A stretch of DNA of 32,202 nucleotides from Letharia columbiana. Its lineage: Eukaryota > Ascomycota > Lecanoromycetes > Lecanorales > Parmeliaceae. Positions 20,001 through 30,158 of the stretch are shown piece by piece. The stretch spans positions 1 to 32,202 of the forward strand of contig NW_023501182.1 of assembly GCF_014066305.1 (NCBI RefSeq). The letters run 5' to 3'. The translations under genes were made by a program, and so were the position numbers. The notes under the pieces are model-generated. The model worked only from the letters and a program-made list of their open reading frames with translations, did no database searches and had not been told where the DNA came from. The number at the start of each line of letters is the position of its first letter. Position 1 is the stretch's first letter.

Positions 20001-22041
20001 ATACGACGAATTATTATAATATTATATTAGAATATTAAGTATAGCTTATAATTAGTATAAAAGAAATTTAAAGAAATATTCGATACTTTATAGCTTCGAA
20101 AGTTATATTTATTATAGAATTAAAGAGATCTAAATATCTTAGTCTAATCCTTAAAATTCCATAGCTTTAAACTATAAATACTTTCATTTCGATTTATCTT
20201 TCTATTATTTTCCTAGAAGATAAATTAAAAGATAAAAAAGTCCGAAGAATCGTGGATCTGAAAATGATTTTTTATAAAGATTATAATTTATTAATATATC
20301 TTAAGTTCATTATAATTATCTCGAAGGCTATCAAGTAAGATAAGCTAAAGACTTTTTTTAAGAAAATTAATTCTTTAAAATCTAATAGTTCTTTTAATTC
20401 TAAGAATAATTTATTAGATATTAAAGAGATTAAGCGTTAGAATTTTTAGTAAATTAAGTTTATCTTAAGTAAAATATTAAATTACTAGAACTCGTAGAAA
20501 TTTATCTTAAGAATTTAAGCCCCTTAAGTACTTCTATTATTATTTTTAAAGTTCTTAATTCTTTTTCTTTATTAAAGTAAATAATTATTATAAGCTTTTT
20601 AGATTAGTCTATCGAAGTCTTTAATACTTTAAAAATATTAATACTATTATTTCTATAGATATTTCTTAAATAAGTATTTTCTACTAAAAAGATAATTCGC
20701 TAAAGTCTTTTATAGTATTTCTTATTATTAGAACTTAAAGAATAAGCTAATAAGCTAGAATTAAGATTAATTTTTAAATTACTTATTACTATAATAGAGT
20801 AGAGATTATAAATATTATAATTACTATATTAATATAAATATCTTAATAGAAAAGATCTAAGAGATTTATCTTATATAAATCTTATTATATATTAAGTATA
20901 TATTATATCTAGTATAAAGTCTACTTTCTCGAAATCTTAGAAATACTAGCTTTCTTATATAGAATAATAGTTAAAAAAGCTTATTTAGAACGATCTTAAA
21001 GATAATATCTATAAACTTACTAAGTCTATAAATAGATATATATTTTTATAGAATATACGAGCTATTATAATAGATAAAATCGAGAATTCGAAATCTACTA
21101 ACGAGCTCTAAATAACTTTTAATTATTTTTATATTACGAAGCTTCTTTTAGAAGCTTATCTCGAGCTAAGCTTAAAAGTTTATAATTATCTATTTAATTT
21201 ACGTTATAAATACTTATTTTCAACTAATTTAAAATACGTATATCTTATAATACCTCTATATTCTAATAATAAATATTATTTTACTTTCACTATTTCAGAT
21301 ATCGATTAAGTACAGTCTACGAGGATATAGTAGGAGTTATAATCTATAGGCTTTACTATAATAGAGCTAGCTTATAAAATATTTAATTCTATTTCTTTAA
21401 AATCTTTCTTATTATATTCATCGAATTCTAAGATTTTATCGTCTCTTATATTTTATATAAACGAGTTTTTTAATAGCTTCTATAACTTCGAGAATCTATT
21501 TTCCTTTCTATAGTATTACTTCTTTTCTAAAATTAAATAAATTAAATTACTCTTATTCTTTAAGAAACTATAATTATTTATATTATTAATTAAGATTCTT
21601 AATATAACTTATATTATTAAAGAATATATTTATATTCTTAAGAAATAGATTATTAAAGTAGCTAAATAGTCTATATTATTAGATTAATTAGAAGTTTAAG
21701 ATTTCTAAGAAACTATTAATATTATGCGTCGGTAAGTAAAGAACTTCACGGAAATCGCGAGATTTCTTTTTAGATTTATAGAAAAGATAGAATAGCGATA
21801 AATTTAAGTAGAATAGCTATCCTTCGAGATTTTATATATTAAATATATTATAAGAATTAACATATACGATATTAACTTAAGTTGAATCGTTTATATATAT
21901 ATTAATACTTCCAATTTTATAGCTAAATATACTATTATATAGTATTATATTCTTATACTATAAGAAGCTATTCTATTAAAAGCTTTATAATCTTAGAAGT
22001 CTTTCGTAATAGAAAAGAATAAGAAAGTATCTATCTTATAC

Positions 22042-22335
22042 GATTCGTTTACCTTTAATCCCACTTAAAAGAAGTACCCTACTTATAAGCGAGAACTCTA
22101 CGCTATTATCACGTTCTATAAGAAGTATAACTACTTATATAAGCACTTATATTAATTTACTATAATACACACTAATTATAAGCCTCTTACGCACTTTCTC
22201 GACTTAGATCTTTATAAGGGAATCTATAAGTATTAGGCTAATAGACTTCATCGTTTAAATCTTACTATTTAATATATATCTAAGTCTAGAAATAAAGCTA
22301 TTAATAACTTATCGAGAATCTTATTTAATATTAAA
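22042..22335 (+). pseudogene. Relic of gypsy RNase H domain
   Basis: One frame reads FTFNPT-stop-KKYPTYKREL, then a YKPLTHFLDLDLYKGIY segment and LSRILF at the end. These match the landmarks of Ty3/gypsy RNase H: the start of the domain with the PT(Q)xxYPTYxREL motif, the HTDHKPL-like strand (here HTNYKPL) and the terminal LSR. Four in-frame stops lie within it, at TAA or TAG positions expected to be Gln or Trp. Confidence 0.8.
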
Positions 22336-22799
22336 TACTTAAAGAATATTATAATTATACGAGTATAATAGAAACTAAAAAATTATAATTCGAAATAAAT
22401 CTAAAAGAATAATAAGAGTAAATTCGATTTATTTCTAGTAGTACTCATTAAATCGGAATAACTTAAAGTTATTAATAGGGGCACGCTATATAATATTTCT
22501 TCTTTCTCGCTAAAAGCTATTTCTACTATAAAAATTATAAAATTATTTATAAAAGCCTTTAATAAGATCGATAAGAACGTTAAGATTTAGATTAAAGCTT
22601 ATCATAATAGTATCTAATTCGACGAAATCTATAAATTCCTTACCGTAGAATCTTCGGCTTTTACTACTACGCTACTTTAAAAAGCTTTTAAATATTAGAT
22701 AATATAATATATTCTATAAATCTTTCGAGAAGGCGTATATTTATCTTATATATCGAAAGAAAAGATATTTATAATACTACGAGAAGTTTATAATAAAAG

Positions 22800-23870
22800 C
22801 GGTTATTAGACTAAGACTAATACCCTAGCAAGATTATATAACTACTACTAACCTAGGAAAGTATAAAATATTAAGAAATATATTACTAGGTATCTTAAGT
22901 ATATTAAATATAGACCTACTATCAAATCTTAACTTTTATATTTTATTAAAGTTATATACCCTTTCTAGCTTATAAAAATAAATTTTATAAGCCCACTTAA
23001 AACTATTAAAATAGGATCGATATTTATACTCGTAAAGATCTACTATATAAGTAGATTTACGATTTTCTTTACTACTATATCTATTAATATAAAGAATATT
23101 ATCTAATATCTTAAATTATTCTTTACTATATATAAAAAGTCTTATATCTATTATCTCGATCGCGATTAGTATTTCTTTAATAATAAGTTAAAAGAATTCT
23201 TAAGATTCGAAGATATTATTATCACGTATAGCTCTTCTAATACTTTTAAGAGTATAGAAATAATCGAAATCTATAATAAACTACTAAAAGTAGTACTTTA
23301 TAAGGATTCCCTTTATACTAAATTAAAATAAGATCAGCGTCTACTAAAGACTAGAAGTTTAATTAATATACGAGTTATTAAATACTTAAAAATCTCTTCT
23401 ATTAGTATTCTTTTTAGATTGCTATTAAAAGCTTCTACTAGTATATCTACCTTACGTATACTTTTTAAATATAATATTCCTACTTAGATAACTTAGCTAA
23501 AGAATTTAATTAATTATACTTAAATCGTATAATAATATCTTATTTATCGGGCGGATCTTTATAATATGATTAGATAACGTTTAAATTAGTAGAAGAAAGA
23601 TATAACTTTCCGATATAATAAAGAGATTAAGCAAGTTACGCATTATATTAACGATCTAATTATATTATACTAGAAAAATATAGAAAAGCTAGAGACTCGC
23701 TAAAGAGATTCGTTTCGAATAAGTAGATATAATAGATTTTATAGAAGATTCTTTATACTTATATAACTCAATAACCGAAAAATTAGATATATATTTTATA
23801 GAAATTATCTCAAGAAATTCGTTACTCGTATAGACTATCTTTTAAATTCTATTATCCCCTTATTACTATA
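22800..23870 (+). pseudogene. Relic of gypsy integrase and C-terminal tail
   Basis: The zinc-finger region is recognisable as TLARLYNYY followed by KKYITRYLKYIKY, where the cysteines are replaced by Tyr or Arg through TGC/TGT-type losses. The core follows with FISPLKTIKIGSIFILV, and a YYLDRD-like segment where the second catalytic Asp lies. The tail near 23690–23870 reads EKLETR-stop-RDSFRI, then LNNRKIR and LKKFVTRIDYLLN, as at the end of many fungal gypsy pols. Stops are frequent throughout. Confidence 0.75.
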
Positions 23871-23957
23871 ATAGTAAACTACTCGATATCGCCGCTAGAA
23901 GCTTTTCTAAAGATATATGCTTTTTATAGAAAGTCTTAGAACCTATACTTTCTCGGC

Positions 23958-24035
23958 GAAGAAGTTTATGCTTTCTTGAAAGTTTATGCTTTCCCGGAAG
24001 CTTATGTTTTCTTAGAAGTATATACGCTTGCGGAA
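23958..24035 (+). repeat. Degenerate 17–20-bp tandem repeats near the 3' end of the element
   Basis: Four or so imperfect copies of a unit like GAAAGTTTATGCTTTCC follow each other. They lie after the pol tail and before the right terminal repeat and are less AT-rich than the interior. Confidence 0.7.
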
Positions 24036-24177
24036 GGCTTTAGGAATAGTGGCTTTGTTTTATTCTTTTCTTTAGATGCTATACTATGCTACGGCTTTGT
24101 TTACTACAGAAGCAGCTTTTATCTATATTTGTATATAGCTTCATAGTCGCTGGGGCTCTTTCTTGTTGTTCCGTAGT

Positions 24178-24327
24178 AGTCGGAAGGTGCTTCCTGCGGG
24201 GTTATTCTTTCTAGCTTTATATAGTATAGTTTACTTGACTAGATCCTTAGGGAATCCTCGGGATCCTGCCTCCATAGAAATCTACATCCTCTTCTACCCA
24301 CACGAGCCGTGGTCATTCTTGTTCTTT
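24178..24327 (+). repeat. Right direct terminal repeat of the gypsy element
   Basis: 150 bp matching the split left repeat. It is uninterrupted and so shows the empty site of the 840-bp insertion. The internal GGAAGGTGCTTCC is a near-palindrome. Base composition is normal, in contrast to the interior. Confidence 0.7.
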
Positions 24328-24607
24328 CCACACATCTCCAACAACAAGACTGATCGGCGGACGTGCAGATATTGGTATTTCGACGATGCTCTGTCCTCGA
24401 TACGGTAAAGGGGCGGGAGGGGCCGCATGGTAGGTTCTCGTCTGCCAGTTCACGCTACCTTTCATCTGTTTGTGTTTGCTCAAGTTCATCTCTTGCAGTG
24501 ATAAAATGCATATTCCAATACCACACTTTTGCACCATAACATGACAGCATTTCTATTAAAACTTAGATAGACCAAGTCAGTGTTTACCGTGTGCACTGCT
24601 CTTGACA

Positions 24608-25947
24608 ATGGCGTCTACTCCAAGCTCTGAATCTACGGGCTGGACTCCACCCGAAGGCAATTGTGATAAATGCGGAGCCCCTGCTTCTTGGGCAGAAGAG
24701 TATGTAACTTTGCAGTCCTTTCCTTTTGCATGAGACCTCTTTCACAGGTCTTGAGAGACGCGTTGTAGGTGCAAAATATTTTTGCTTGTTCTTGAATTAT
24801 CTTTTAGGCGTTGGATTTCGGACTCACCAACGCAATGCTGACGGGCAAGTATAGCTGGACAAAAAACTTGTCATGGTATGATGGCGCCAAACTCCATGTG
24901 GCTACTTATTTTGCAAGCCCACGCATGTGGCCCTTAGGGTACATACTTGGTAGTCAATATTCGCCCCTCAATCTGGAGCAACAATTTCCAAACCTCAACT
25001 GGAGGGACCGCTTCGAAGATCTTCTCGCACTCGAGTCTGGGAAGAAGATGATCAGTGCAGTCAGCAGACAGAAAGAGGCCGCAACCGCCTCTCGGATCCG
25101 CAGTGAGAGTGTCCACGATGACATCTCTCGTGTGAATCAAGACCTTCAGCGCAACCAAGATTATGTTGTCCTACTGCAGAATTTTCGAGAAATATCACTT
25201 CGCAGGAAAGATACTGCCCTTGTTTCAATGATTGACGATGACGGACTACTATTCCAGAGAAATTGCTCCGAAACGATCATCGCAGATGGGAAAGCTCTCA
25301 TTGACAGCCTCAAAAATCTTCAGAACAAACCGGCTAGCAGCTACAAAAGGAGAGTACCTTGGATCACTTCTCTCATCTCGAGCGGTGCGATGCTAGGATG
25401 GGAGTCGGCGGTTTACGACAGCGCAGACGGGTGGTTGGCAGATGTCTACAAGGCTGACAGCTCCGGAGACGGTCATATTTTCTCTGAGTTGGATTTGACC
25501 ATGATTTTCAAAGAGGGCTCTCAACTGGATTTCAGGAGCCCCACATGGTCGACATATGAGGGTTCTTACCGGGTTAGCTACCCGCAAATCGAGCAGCTCT
25601 GCCCGGAGGGAGACGCAGATCCAGACGCAGATCATACATACGATACCATTGAGAATATTCGCCCGTCTATAATCTCACAATTGACAACAGCGCAACGGAG
25701 AAAGTCGTGGAACGGCAGCATTGAGACGCGGGTTGTGCTTAAGAACCGCTTCACCAACGGCAAGGAGGAAGAGAAGACGATCGTGAATGATGCTTCGAAA
25801 GTTCTCGAAGAGGTGGAAAAGGCACATGCTTCTGTCAAAGAAAGGCATAACGCTATCGGTCTCGCACTCTGGGAGCTGTCATACCGAAAGCAGAAAGATA
25901 ATCTTGCTGTCGCGAAGGAAATGGAAGATGAGGAGGGGGTGGAGTAG
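24608..25947 (+). CDS. Unrecognised fungal protein, two exons, about 411 aa, intact
   Basis: The uninterrupted frame begins at a TTG (24811), so I looked for an upstream exon. ATG 24608 gives 32 codons including a CxxC pair (CDKC, residues 19–22) to 24703, and an intron 24704–24807 (GTAACT…TTTTAG) restores frame at ALDFGLTNAML. The product is soluble. Its N-terminal part has aromatic segments (LSWYDGAKLHVATYF, MWPLGYILGSQYSP), the middle is Arg/Gln-rich and probably helical (VNQDLQRNQDYVVLLQNFRE), and a C-terminal charged helix (SKVLEEVEKAHASVKERHNA, then KEMEDEEGVE) is likely coiled coil. I recognise no domain. A nearby alternative donor (GTATGT at 24700) would break the frame. It is undamaged although it starts only 280 bp from the transposon. 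Confidence 0.65.
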
Positions 25948-26019
25948 AACGCTCCAAGAGGGACGCAATATGTTTTCTGCGGTTCAATGGTATTTCCCCT
26001 CGCTCCTGGCATAATCGGA

Positions 26020-26282
26020 ATGCATGCTGACTCATTAAGATACCTCTCGACGGTTTACGATACCCATGACTGTCCATTTCCTTCTCTGGTGGACCAGCTT
26101 TACGAACCATCTTTGTGGTATGATCCTCATTCTTTGCGCATGATGCGAGACAACCTGACATTTTCCAACAGAGCTCGATGATGGTGGAACCCTTCCAGCC
26201 TTGGGTAGAGACGTGGCACTGGGCCGACCTATTCTCTCATCCAGAGACTTTTCTTGAATTGATCATTAATGCATGCTATTAG
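26020..26282 (+). pseudogene. Possible small gene in two frames
   Basis: ATG 26020 gives 53 residues (MHADSLRYLSTVYDTHDCPF, then LVDQLYEPSLWYDPHS) ending at 26181. From 26178, the neighbouring frame continues protein-like with MMVEPFQPWVETWHWADLFS and HPETFLELIINACY to a TAG at 26280–26282. The Trp and Tyr content and the smooth hand-over suggest one protein split by a frameshift or a missed intron. No family is recognised. Confidence 0.3.
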
Positions 26283-26345
26283 CGTCCATACCCATAGAAG
26301 CGACTGAATGAAACCGGGAAATTTTCCTCCGATGCACCTTCTTCG

Positions 26346-27200
26346 ATGACAATAACCCTCTGTACGAACCTCGAGCCACCCGTTCCTCATATCTCGCCAA
26401 CACACCCACCATATCCCCCACTCCAACCCCGACCCCCTTTTCCTCCTCTTCAATCCTCAAACCCTCTCCCTCTTCCTCCTCAAGCCCCAACCCACTCTGA
26501 AGAACAAGCACACCGTCCACTCCAGAACGACACCGACCCTCTCCCAACACCTCTCAACCAAACGTTCAACGTGCTCCCCAAATCCCATCCCCTCCCCCCC
26601 ATCACGGTCGCCAGATTCGTAGAAACACCATTCGTGCCTGTGTCTCGGGCCCGGTCCCCATCTTGTGAACTGTACGCTTCTTCCACTATCCCCCAAGCAG
26701 TTCCGCCATCCTCATGCCCACCAATCCGCTCACGTACCCCATCCTCGCAACACTCCCATGTCGAGACCCACCGCACACGGCGAAATCTCCCACGCTCGCG
26801 TTTACTCCGCGCAAGCATCTCGATGCGTAGACCGCTGCATCCCGTCCCAACGAGCGTCTCGCGGGAGGCATCGGTTCGGCAGGCTTGGTCGCTTCGGGTG
26901 TTGCGACGGTCCGGAAAAGGGGGGGTTTTTTTTTGGATTCTGGCTCGCGGCGGTAGGTGAGCGAGGGAGGGTACCGGGTATACTTTGCCGTTGGGTTTGC
27001 GGAAAGTGGATACCTGGGGCGGACGATTGCTGCTGATTGAGGAAGAAGGTTGGAGGGTTGGGGGGGTGTGTTTTGCGTTGTGAGATGAGAAGAAAAGAGT
27101 TGGGGTGGGGGGGTGTGCTCCTTCGTTTCGATCTGGCTGATATCGAAGTCGGCGGCTCACCACGTATTATCAACATCCATCCCGTCGCTCGCACATACTC
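26346..27200. other. Strand-asymmetric region, coding strand not resolved
   Basis: The plus strand is C-rich from about 26370 to 26620 and G-rich from about 26920 to 27120. A 204-codon plus frame (26346–26960, Pro/Ser/Arg-rich) overlaps a 227-codon minus frame (26480–27163) and other minus frames. Minus-strand segments such as FRKPNGKVYPVPSLAHLPP and RMAELLG…SVQFTRWGPGP look protein-like but sit in different frames. I suspect one damaged or intron-split minus-strand gene and cannot define it. Confidence 0.3.
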
Positions 27201-27539
27201 ACTGGTTTTCAGGCATTTATGCTAGAATAGACGGGCACGAGAAACCCTCCGTCCACGATGCATGGGTTCTGCCTCCCATGTTGCGAAAGAATAGACGGTT
27301 CGATGTCGTTCGAAAACGTAGTCAGTTTTCACAGAAATTTTGTCAGGAACGTAACGCTGCCCAAGACGCCTGTACCTACTCGTCCCTCTCCAAGCGTCCT
27401 CCTAGAGACCATCGTCTTCGCTCATTGAAGCTTGACCACCTTGTCACACCGCCATATCCCGGTCAGGCACCATGGCGCTGCTTCCAGTATCTGGGCTTCC
27501 CAGTCGGACCATGATGCTCCTCTCTGGAATCATTGGCTC

Positions 27540-28127
27540 TCAAAGCTCATTTCCAGACCCTTTGTTCCCTTCAACTTTCTTCCTGATCTTACGATCATTG
27601 AATTGCTCCCTGCTCGGCACAGTCCAGCTGCCTGAGTCGTTCTCGATGGTGAAGTACTCCTTATCGGCACCAAGGCCTTTTCCTTCCCTGATGTTCCTCC
27701 CGTACTTGAATCGCTTGCTCGCGCTCATGGGCATAAAGTTCGTTCTCTGTGCAGAAGCACCTGCGCGCGAAAGGTCTGCTTTACATGACGGGTCTCCTGG
27801 GTGTGAGCAGCCCGCTGCTGCGTCTTCTTCTCATGGAACTCTGCCATCAAATCACGGGTCCAAGCGCTTGGCAAGGTCGACGAAGGTGGGAAGTCCCAAG
27901 TTAATTTGGGCAGCGAGGGCAGATGAGGGTGCTCCGCCCGAGGGAGATCTTGTCGCTGGTGGCGCTGGGATGGAATGCGTTGAGCTAGATGGTCCTACAG
28001 CTGAAGACCCTAGGCCTGATCGCATTGACCCTGATGATGCTGATCGGGGATCTGTTAGTGTTAAGGTTAGTGGTACTGAACCCAAGTCGGGGGCCGCAGG
28101 AGCCTTTGGAGGAAGAGAGTGCGACAT
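27540..28127 (-). pseudogene. Hypothetical protein, frameshifted twice
   Basis: ATG 28127 (minus) opens a Ser/Pro-rich N-terminus (MSHSLPPKAPAAPDLGSVPL) that runs through INLGLPTFVDLAKRLD to a stop at 27852–27854. Dropping one C from the minus-strand CCC at 27856–27858 continues as DLMAEFHEKKTQQRAAHTQE and VKQTFRAQVLLHRERT. Restoring one base at the TTT of 27735–27737 continues as MPMSASKRFKYGRNIREGKG and EYFTIENDSGSWTVPSREQF, ending at 27540. The two shifts cancel, so the first and last parts share a frame. The result would be a basic soluble protein of roughly 195 residues. I do not recognise the family. Confidence 0.45.
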
Positions 28128-28468
28128 TGTACTTTGCCTCGAACGTTTTCAAGGTTTGGCTCAGATTGAATCTTCGTTTTTGCAGTCTAGATGACAACCG
28201 AAATCACGGTTGGCTCGGAGTGGTGAAAGTTGAAGGCTACGGGGTCATCGGTATATAAATATCATTAGACGCTAGGTGTCCAACATTCCCGCGCAGGTTC
28301 CAAAAGTTTGTGGACAGGTGGAGCGTCGAAGGTAGAACCACTGATGACGAGATGGCCAGACACTTTCAGCATACCTCGAAAGCTCTAGACTTGCTTAGAG
28401 ACAACCTGAGACGACGGATGTTTTCTGTCGTCGGAGCTGTCCGCAGTAAAGCCCACGTTGGCAAAGGC
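28128..28468. other. Intergenic region
   Basis: The interval separates two minus-strand genes. No gene is visible; the frames here are shadows of the neighbours. Confidence 0.4.
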
Positions 28469-29440
28469 TTACTTCTTCGCACGAGAAGCTTCCATCGCAG
28501 TCCTCATCTCATCCAGAAGCTCTGGATGCGTATTCTCAATTAGTCTGAGCCACTCTGCATCTCTCTCCAGATCGCGTCTCTGCGCCTCCTCAGCAGCAAG
28601 TCTCGTACGATCGTTCCACCTTCCCTCCCAAAGGTCCTCAATAGCGTTCCTGGCCTTGTCGATAGTCGCCTGATACTCCTCATGAAGCATAATAACTTGG
28701 TCAGTAGCATCCTGCTGGATACGCGCTAGACTTTTGGTATGAGTAATAGAAAGCGACTGAATTCGCTCTTCCAGTGCAGCGACTTTCGCAGCACACCCTT
28801 CCCTACCTCTCTCTAAGTCTCGATCTAGCGTTTTCTGCATTTCAGCAACGCTAGCAGCAGCGTCTTCGCGAATGCGCTCTATTTCGCGATTGTTGGCCTT
28901 CCATTCTTTTCGATAAGCTTGGTCGACGGCTTCTCGGGTTGCGGCCAGTTCTTGCACATGGGTTTTCAACTGTTGATCATGCGCCTCATAGATGCGGGCA
29001 AGCTGACGGGCGTGATTTTCGTCGATGGTGCGCACGACACGGCCGTAATGAATACTGAGAGCATTTTCGGGGTCGGCAGTCGATGGAGTTGGCGGTTGCT
29101 CTGAGTCGTTGCCGCTTGGCGCGTAGGTTTGGATGGGTGCTGGCCTGGGTGCTTGGTCTTCATACGGGGGTAGAGAGGGCGCAATGGAACGGATGCTGTA
29201 CATGGATCCAGGCCGAGTGGAGGTAGTTCGGGCAGCGTTGCCTTCGAGGACATCGTCAATCTGGAAATGCCCTTGCGGCAAGGTGGAAATGCTGAATTTT
29301 GTCCCGGTCGAAATGACACTAGATGCCCTTGATCGGACTGAAACTACTTCAGAATTACTGGTACCTTCTCTCGGTTCAGGATTGTCTGCCTGATTATCTG
29401 CCATATTGTACAGTAGTGGCTGGTTCACGATGAGGGTCAT
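28469..29440 (-). CDS. Coiled-coil hypothetical protein, intact, 311–323 aa
   Basis: The single uninterrupted frame can start at ATG 29440 (MTLIVNQPLLYNMADNQADN) or at ATG 29404 (MADNQADN); the second gives a more typical acidic hydrophilic start. The first third is Ser/Pro/Thr-rich and probably disordered (VVSVRSRASSVISTGT, PSLPPYEDQAPRPAP). The rest, from NALSIHYGRVVRTIDENHAR on, is a nearly continuous heptad-like helix rich in Arg, Glu, Ala and Gln (EWKANNREIERIREDAAASV, TLDRDLERGREGCAAKVAAL), ending LLDEMRTAMEASRAKK. No membrane segment, nuclease or motor motif. A structural or scaffold role is possible but not shown. No frameshift is needed, unlike the gene downstream on the same strand. 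Confidence 0.7.
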   Translation of the reverse strand: MTLIVNQPLLYNMADNQADNPEPREGTSNSEVVSVRSRASSVISTGTKFSISTLPQGHFQIDDVLEGNAARTTSTRPGSMYSIRSIAPSLPPYEDQAPRPAPIQTYAPSGNDSEQPPTPSTADPENALSIHYGRVVRTIDENHARQLARIYEAHDQQLKTHVQELAATREAVDQAYRKEWKANNREIERIREDAAASVAEMQKTLDRDLERGREGCAAKVAALEERIQSLSITHTKSLARIQQDATDQVIMLHEEYQATIDKARNAIEDLWEGRWNDRTRLAAEEAQRRDLERDAEWLRLIENTHPELLDEMRTAMEASRAKK

Positions 29441-30158
29441 GGCCACTCGTTATATGGGCGTAGCCCCGAGAACTTGAAGTCAAAGAGCAAGCATTGTATT
29501 ATCAGTGCCAGGCTACAAGGCTGCGAGTCTTCAAGGTTCTTGGAAAACGTCACAGAGACGGCTGATTAAAATAGAAACGAGCAGGCAGACAATTTGTCGT
29601 CAAGATTGTCGGTAAGTGCACAGCCTTTCGATATCGCAACACGCCAGTCAACCAACAGACTAGCTCTTGTTGCTCGAACAGAGTCACGAGATCTGTCTCT
29701 TCTAATAGAACCAGTTCTTACCAAGTCTTACCATGTCAGTTTCTGAGGACAAATTCGATTGCAACTTGCAAGTCGGTTGAGTCAGCTTACAGCGCATCCC
29801 TAAGGTCTAAGGTACGCTGCAGTCAGACTTTGCTTTAGCGTAAGTATTGTCGCGGTGAAATCAATCCCCGCTGCCCGGGGCCAACCCATGCCCAGTGAAA
29901 CTACGTAGCAGTAGTAAGCCTCCCAGAAGTCAAGCACATCATCATACATGGAGAATCCTCATTGGAGGAGATTAGCCAATCAATGCACGGCGACTTTGGC
30001 GCTCACTCATCACAAAAAGTAAGCAATGAAGAATAAAAAGCCTGAGAAGGACGACGAGAACAGGGTTGAATCAGTCTTACTATACCAGACAGGCTCAACC
30101 CCTTTTCTTCTTCTATATACATGTGATCAGGTTGTTTCTATCAAAGTCCCTTAAACTT
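29441..30158. other. Divergent intergenic region
   Basis: About 700 bp lie between the minus-strand coiled-coil gene and the plus-strand monooxygenase gene, so both promoters should be here. I see no further gene. CCAAT-like elements (for example GCCAATC near 29973) occur but are not diagnostic. Confidence 0.45.

Larger units (their letters stand above)
17014..24177 (+). mobile_element. RIP-degraded Ty3/gypsy retrotransposon interior
   Basis: About 7.2 kb of strongly AT-rich sequence, full of TA dinucleotides and stop codons, with almost no open frame on either strand between about 17283 and 24163. Despite this, the plus strand still reads as a gypsy-type pol in conserved order: an RNase H block near 22042–22335, an integrase block near 22800–23340, and a C-terminal tail near 23690–23870. 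Stops repeatedly fall where family members have Gln or Trp, which matches CAA to TAA and TGG to TAG changes. I could not confidently place gag, protease or reverse transcriptase, though the space before the RNase H (17.1–22.0 kb) is of the right size. The element cannot encode a functional protein. Confidence 0.85.

Noticed and set aside
26346..27163. Large overlapping frames on both strands (204 and 227 codons)
   Set aside because: They contradict each other, and the C-rich/G-rich strand bias alone can keep such frames open; neither shows a family motif over its length.
27472..28194. 240-codon plus-strand frame
   Set aside because: The minus strand carries more protein-like segments that connect after two one-base corrections, so the plus frame is probably a shadow.
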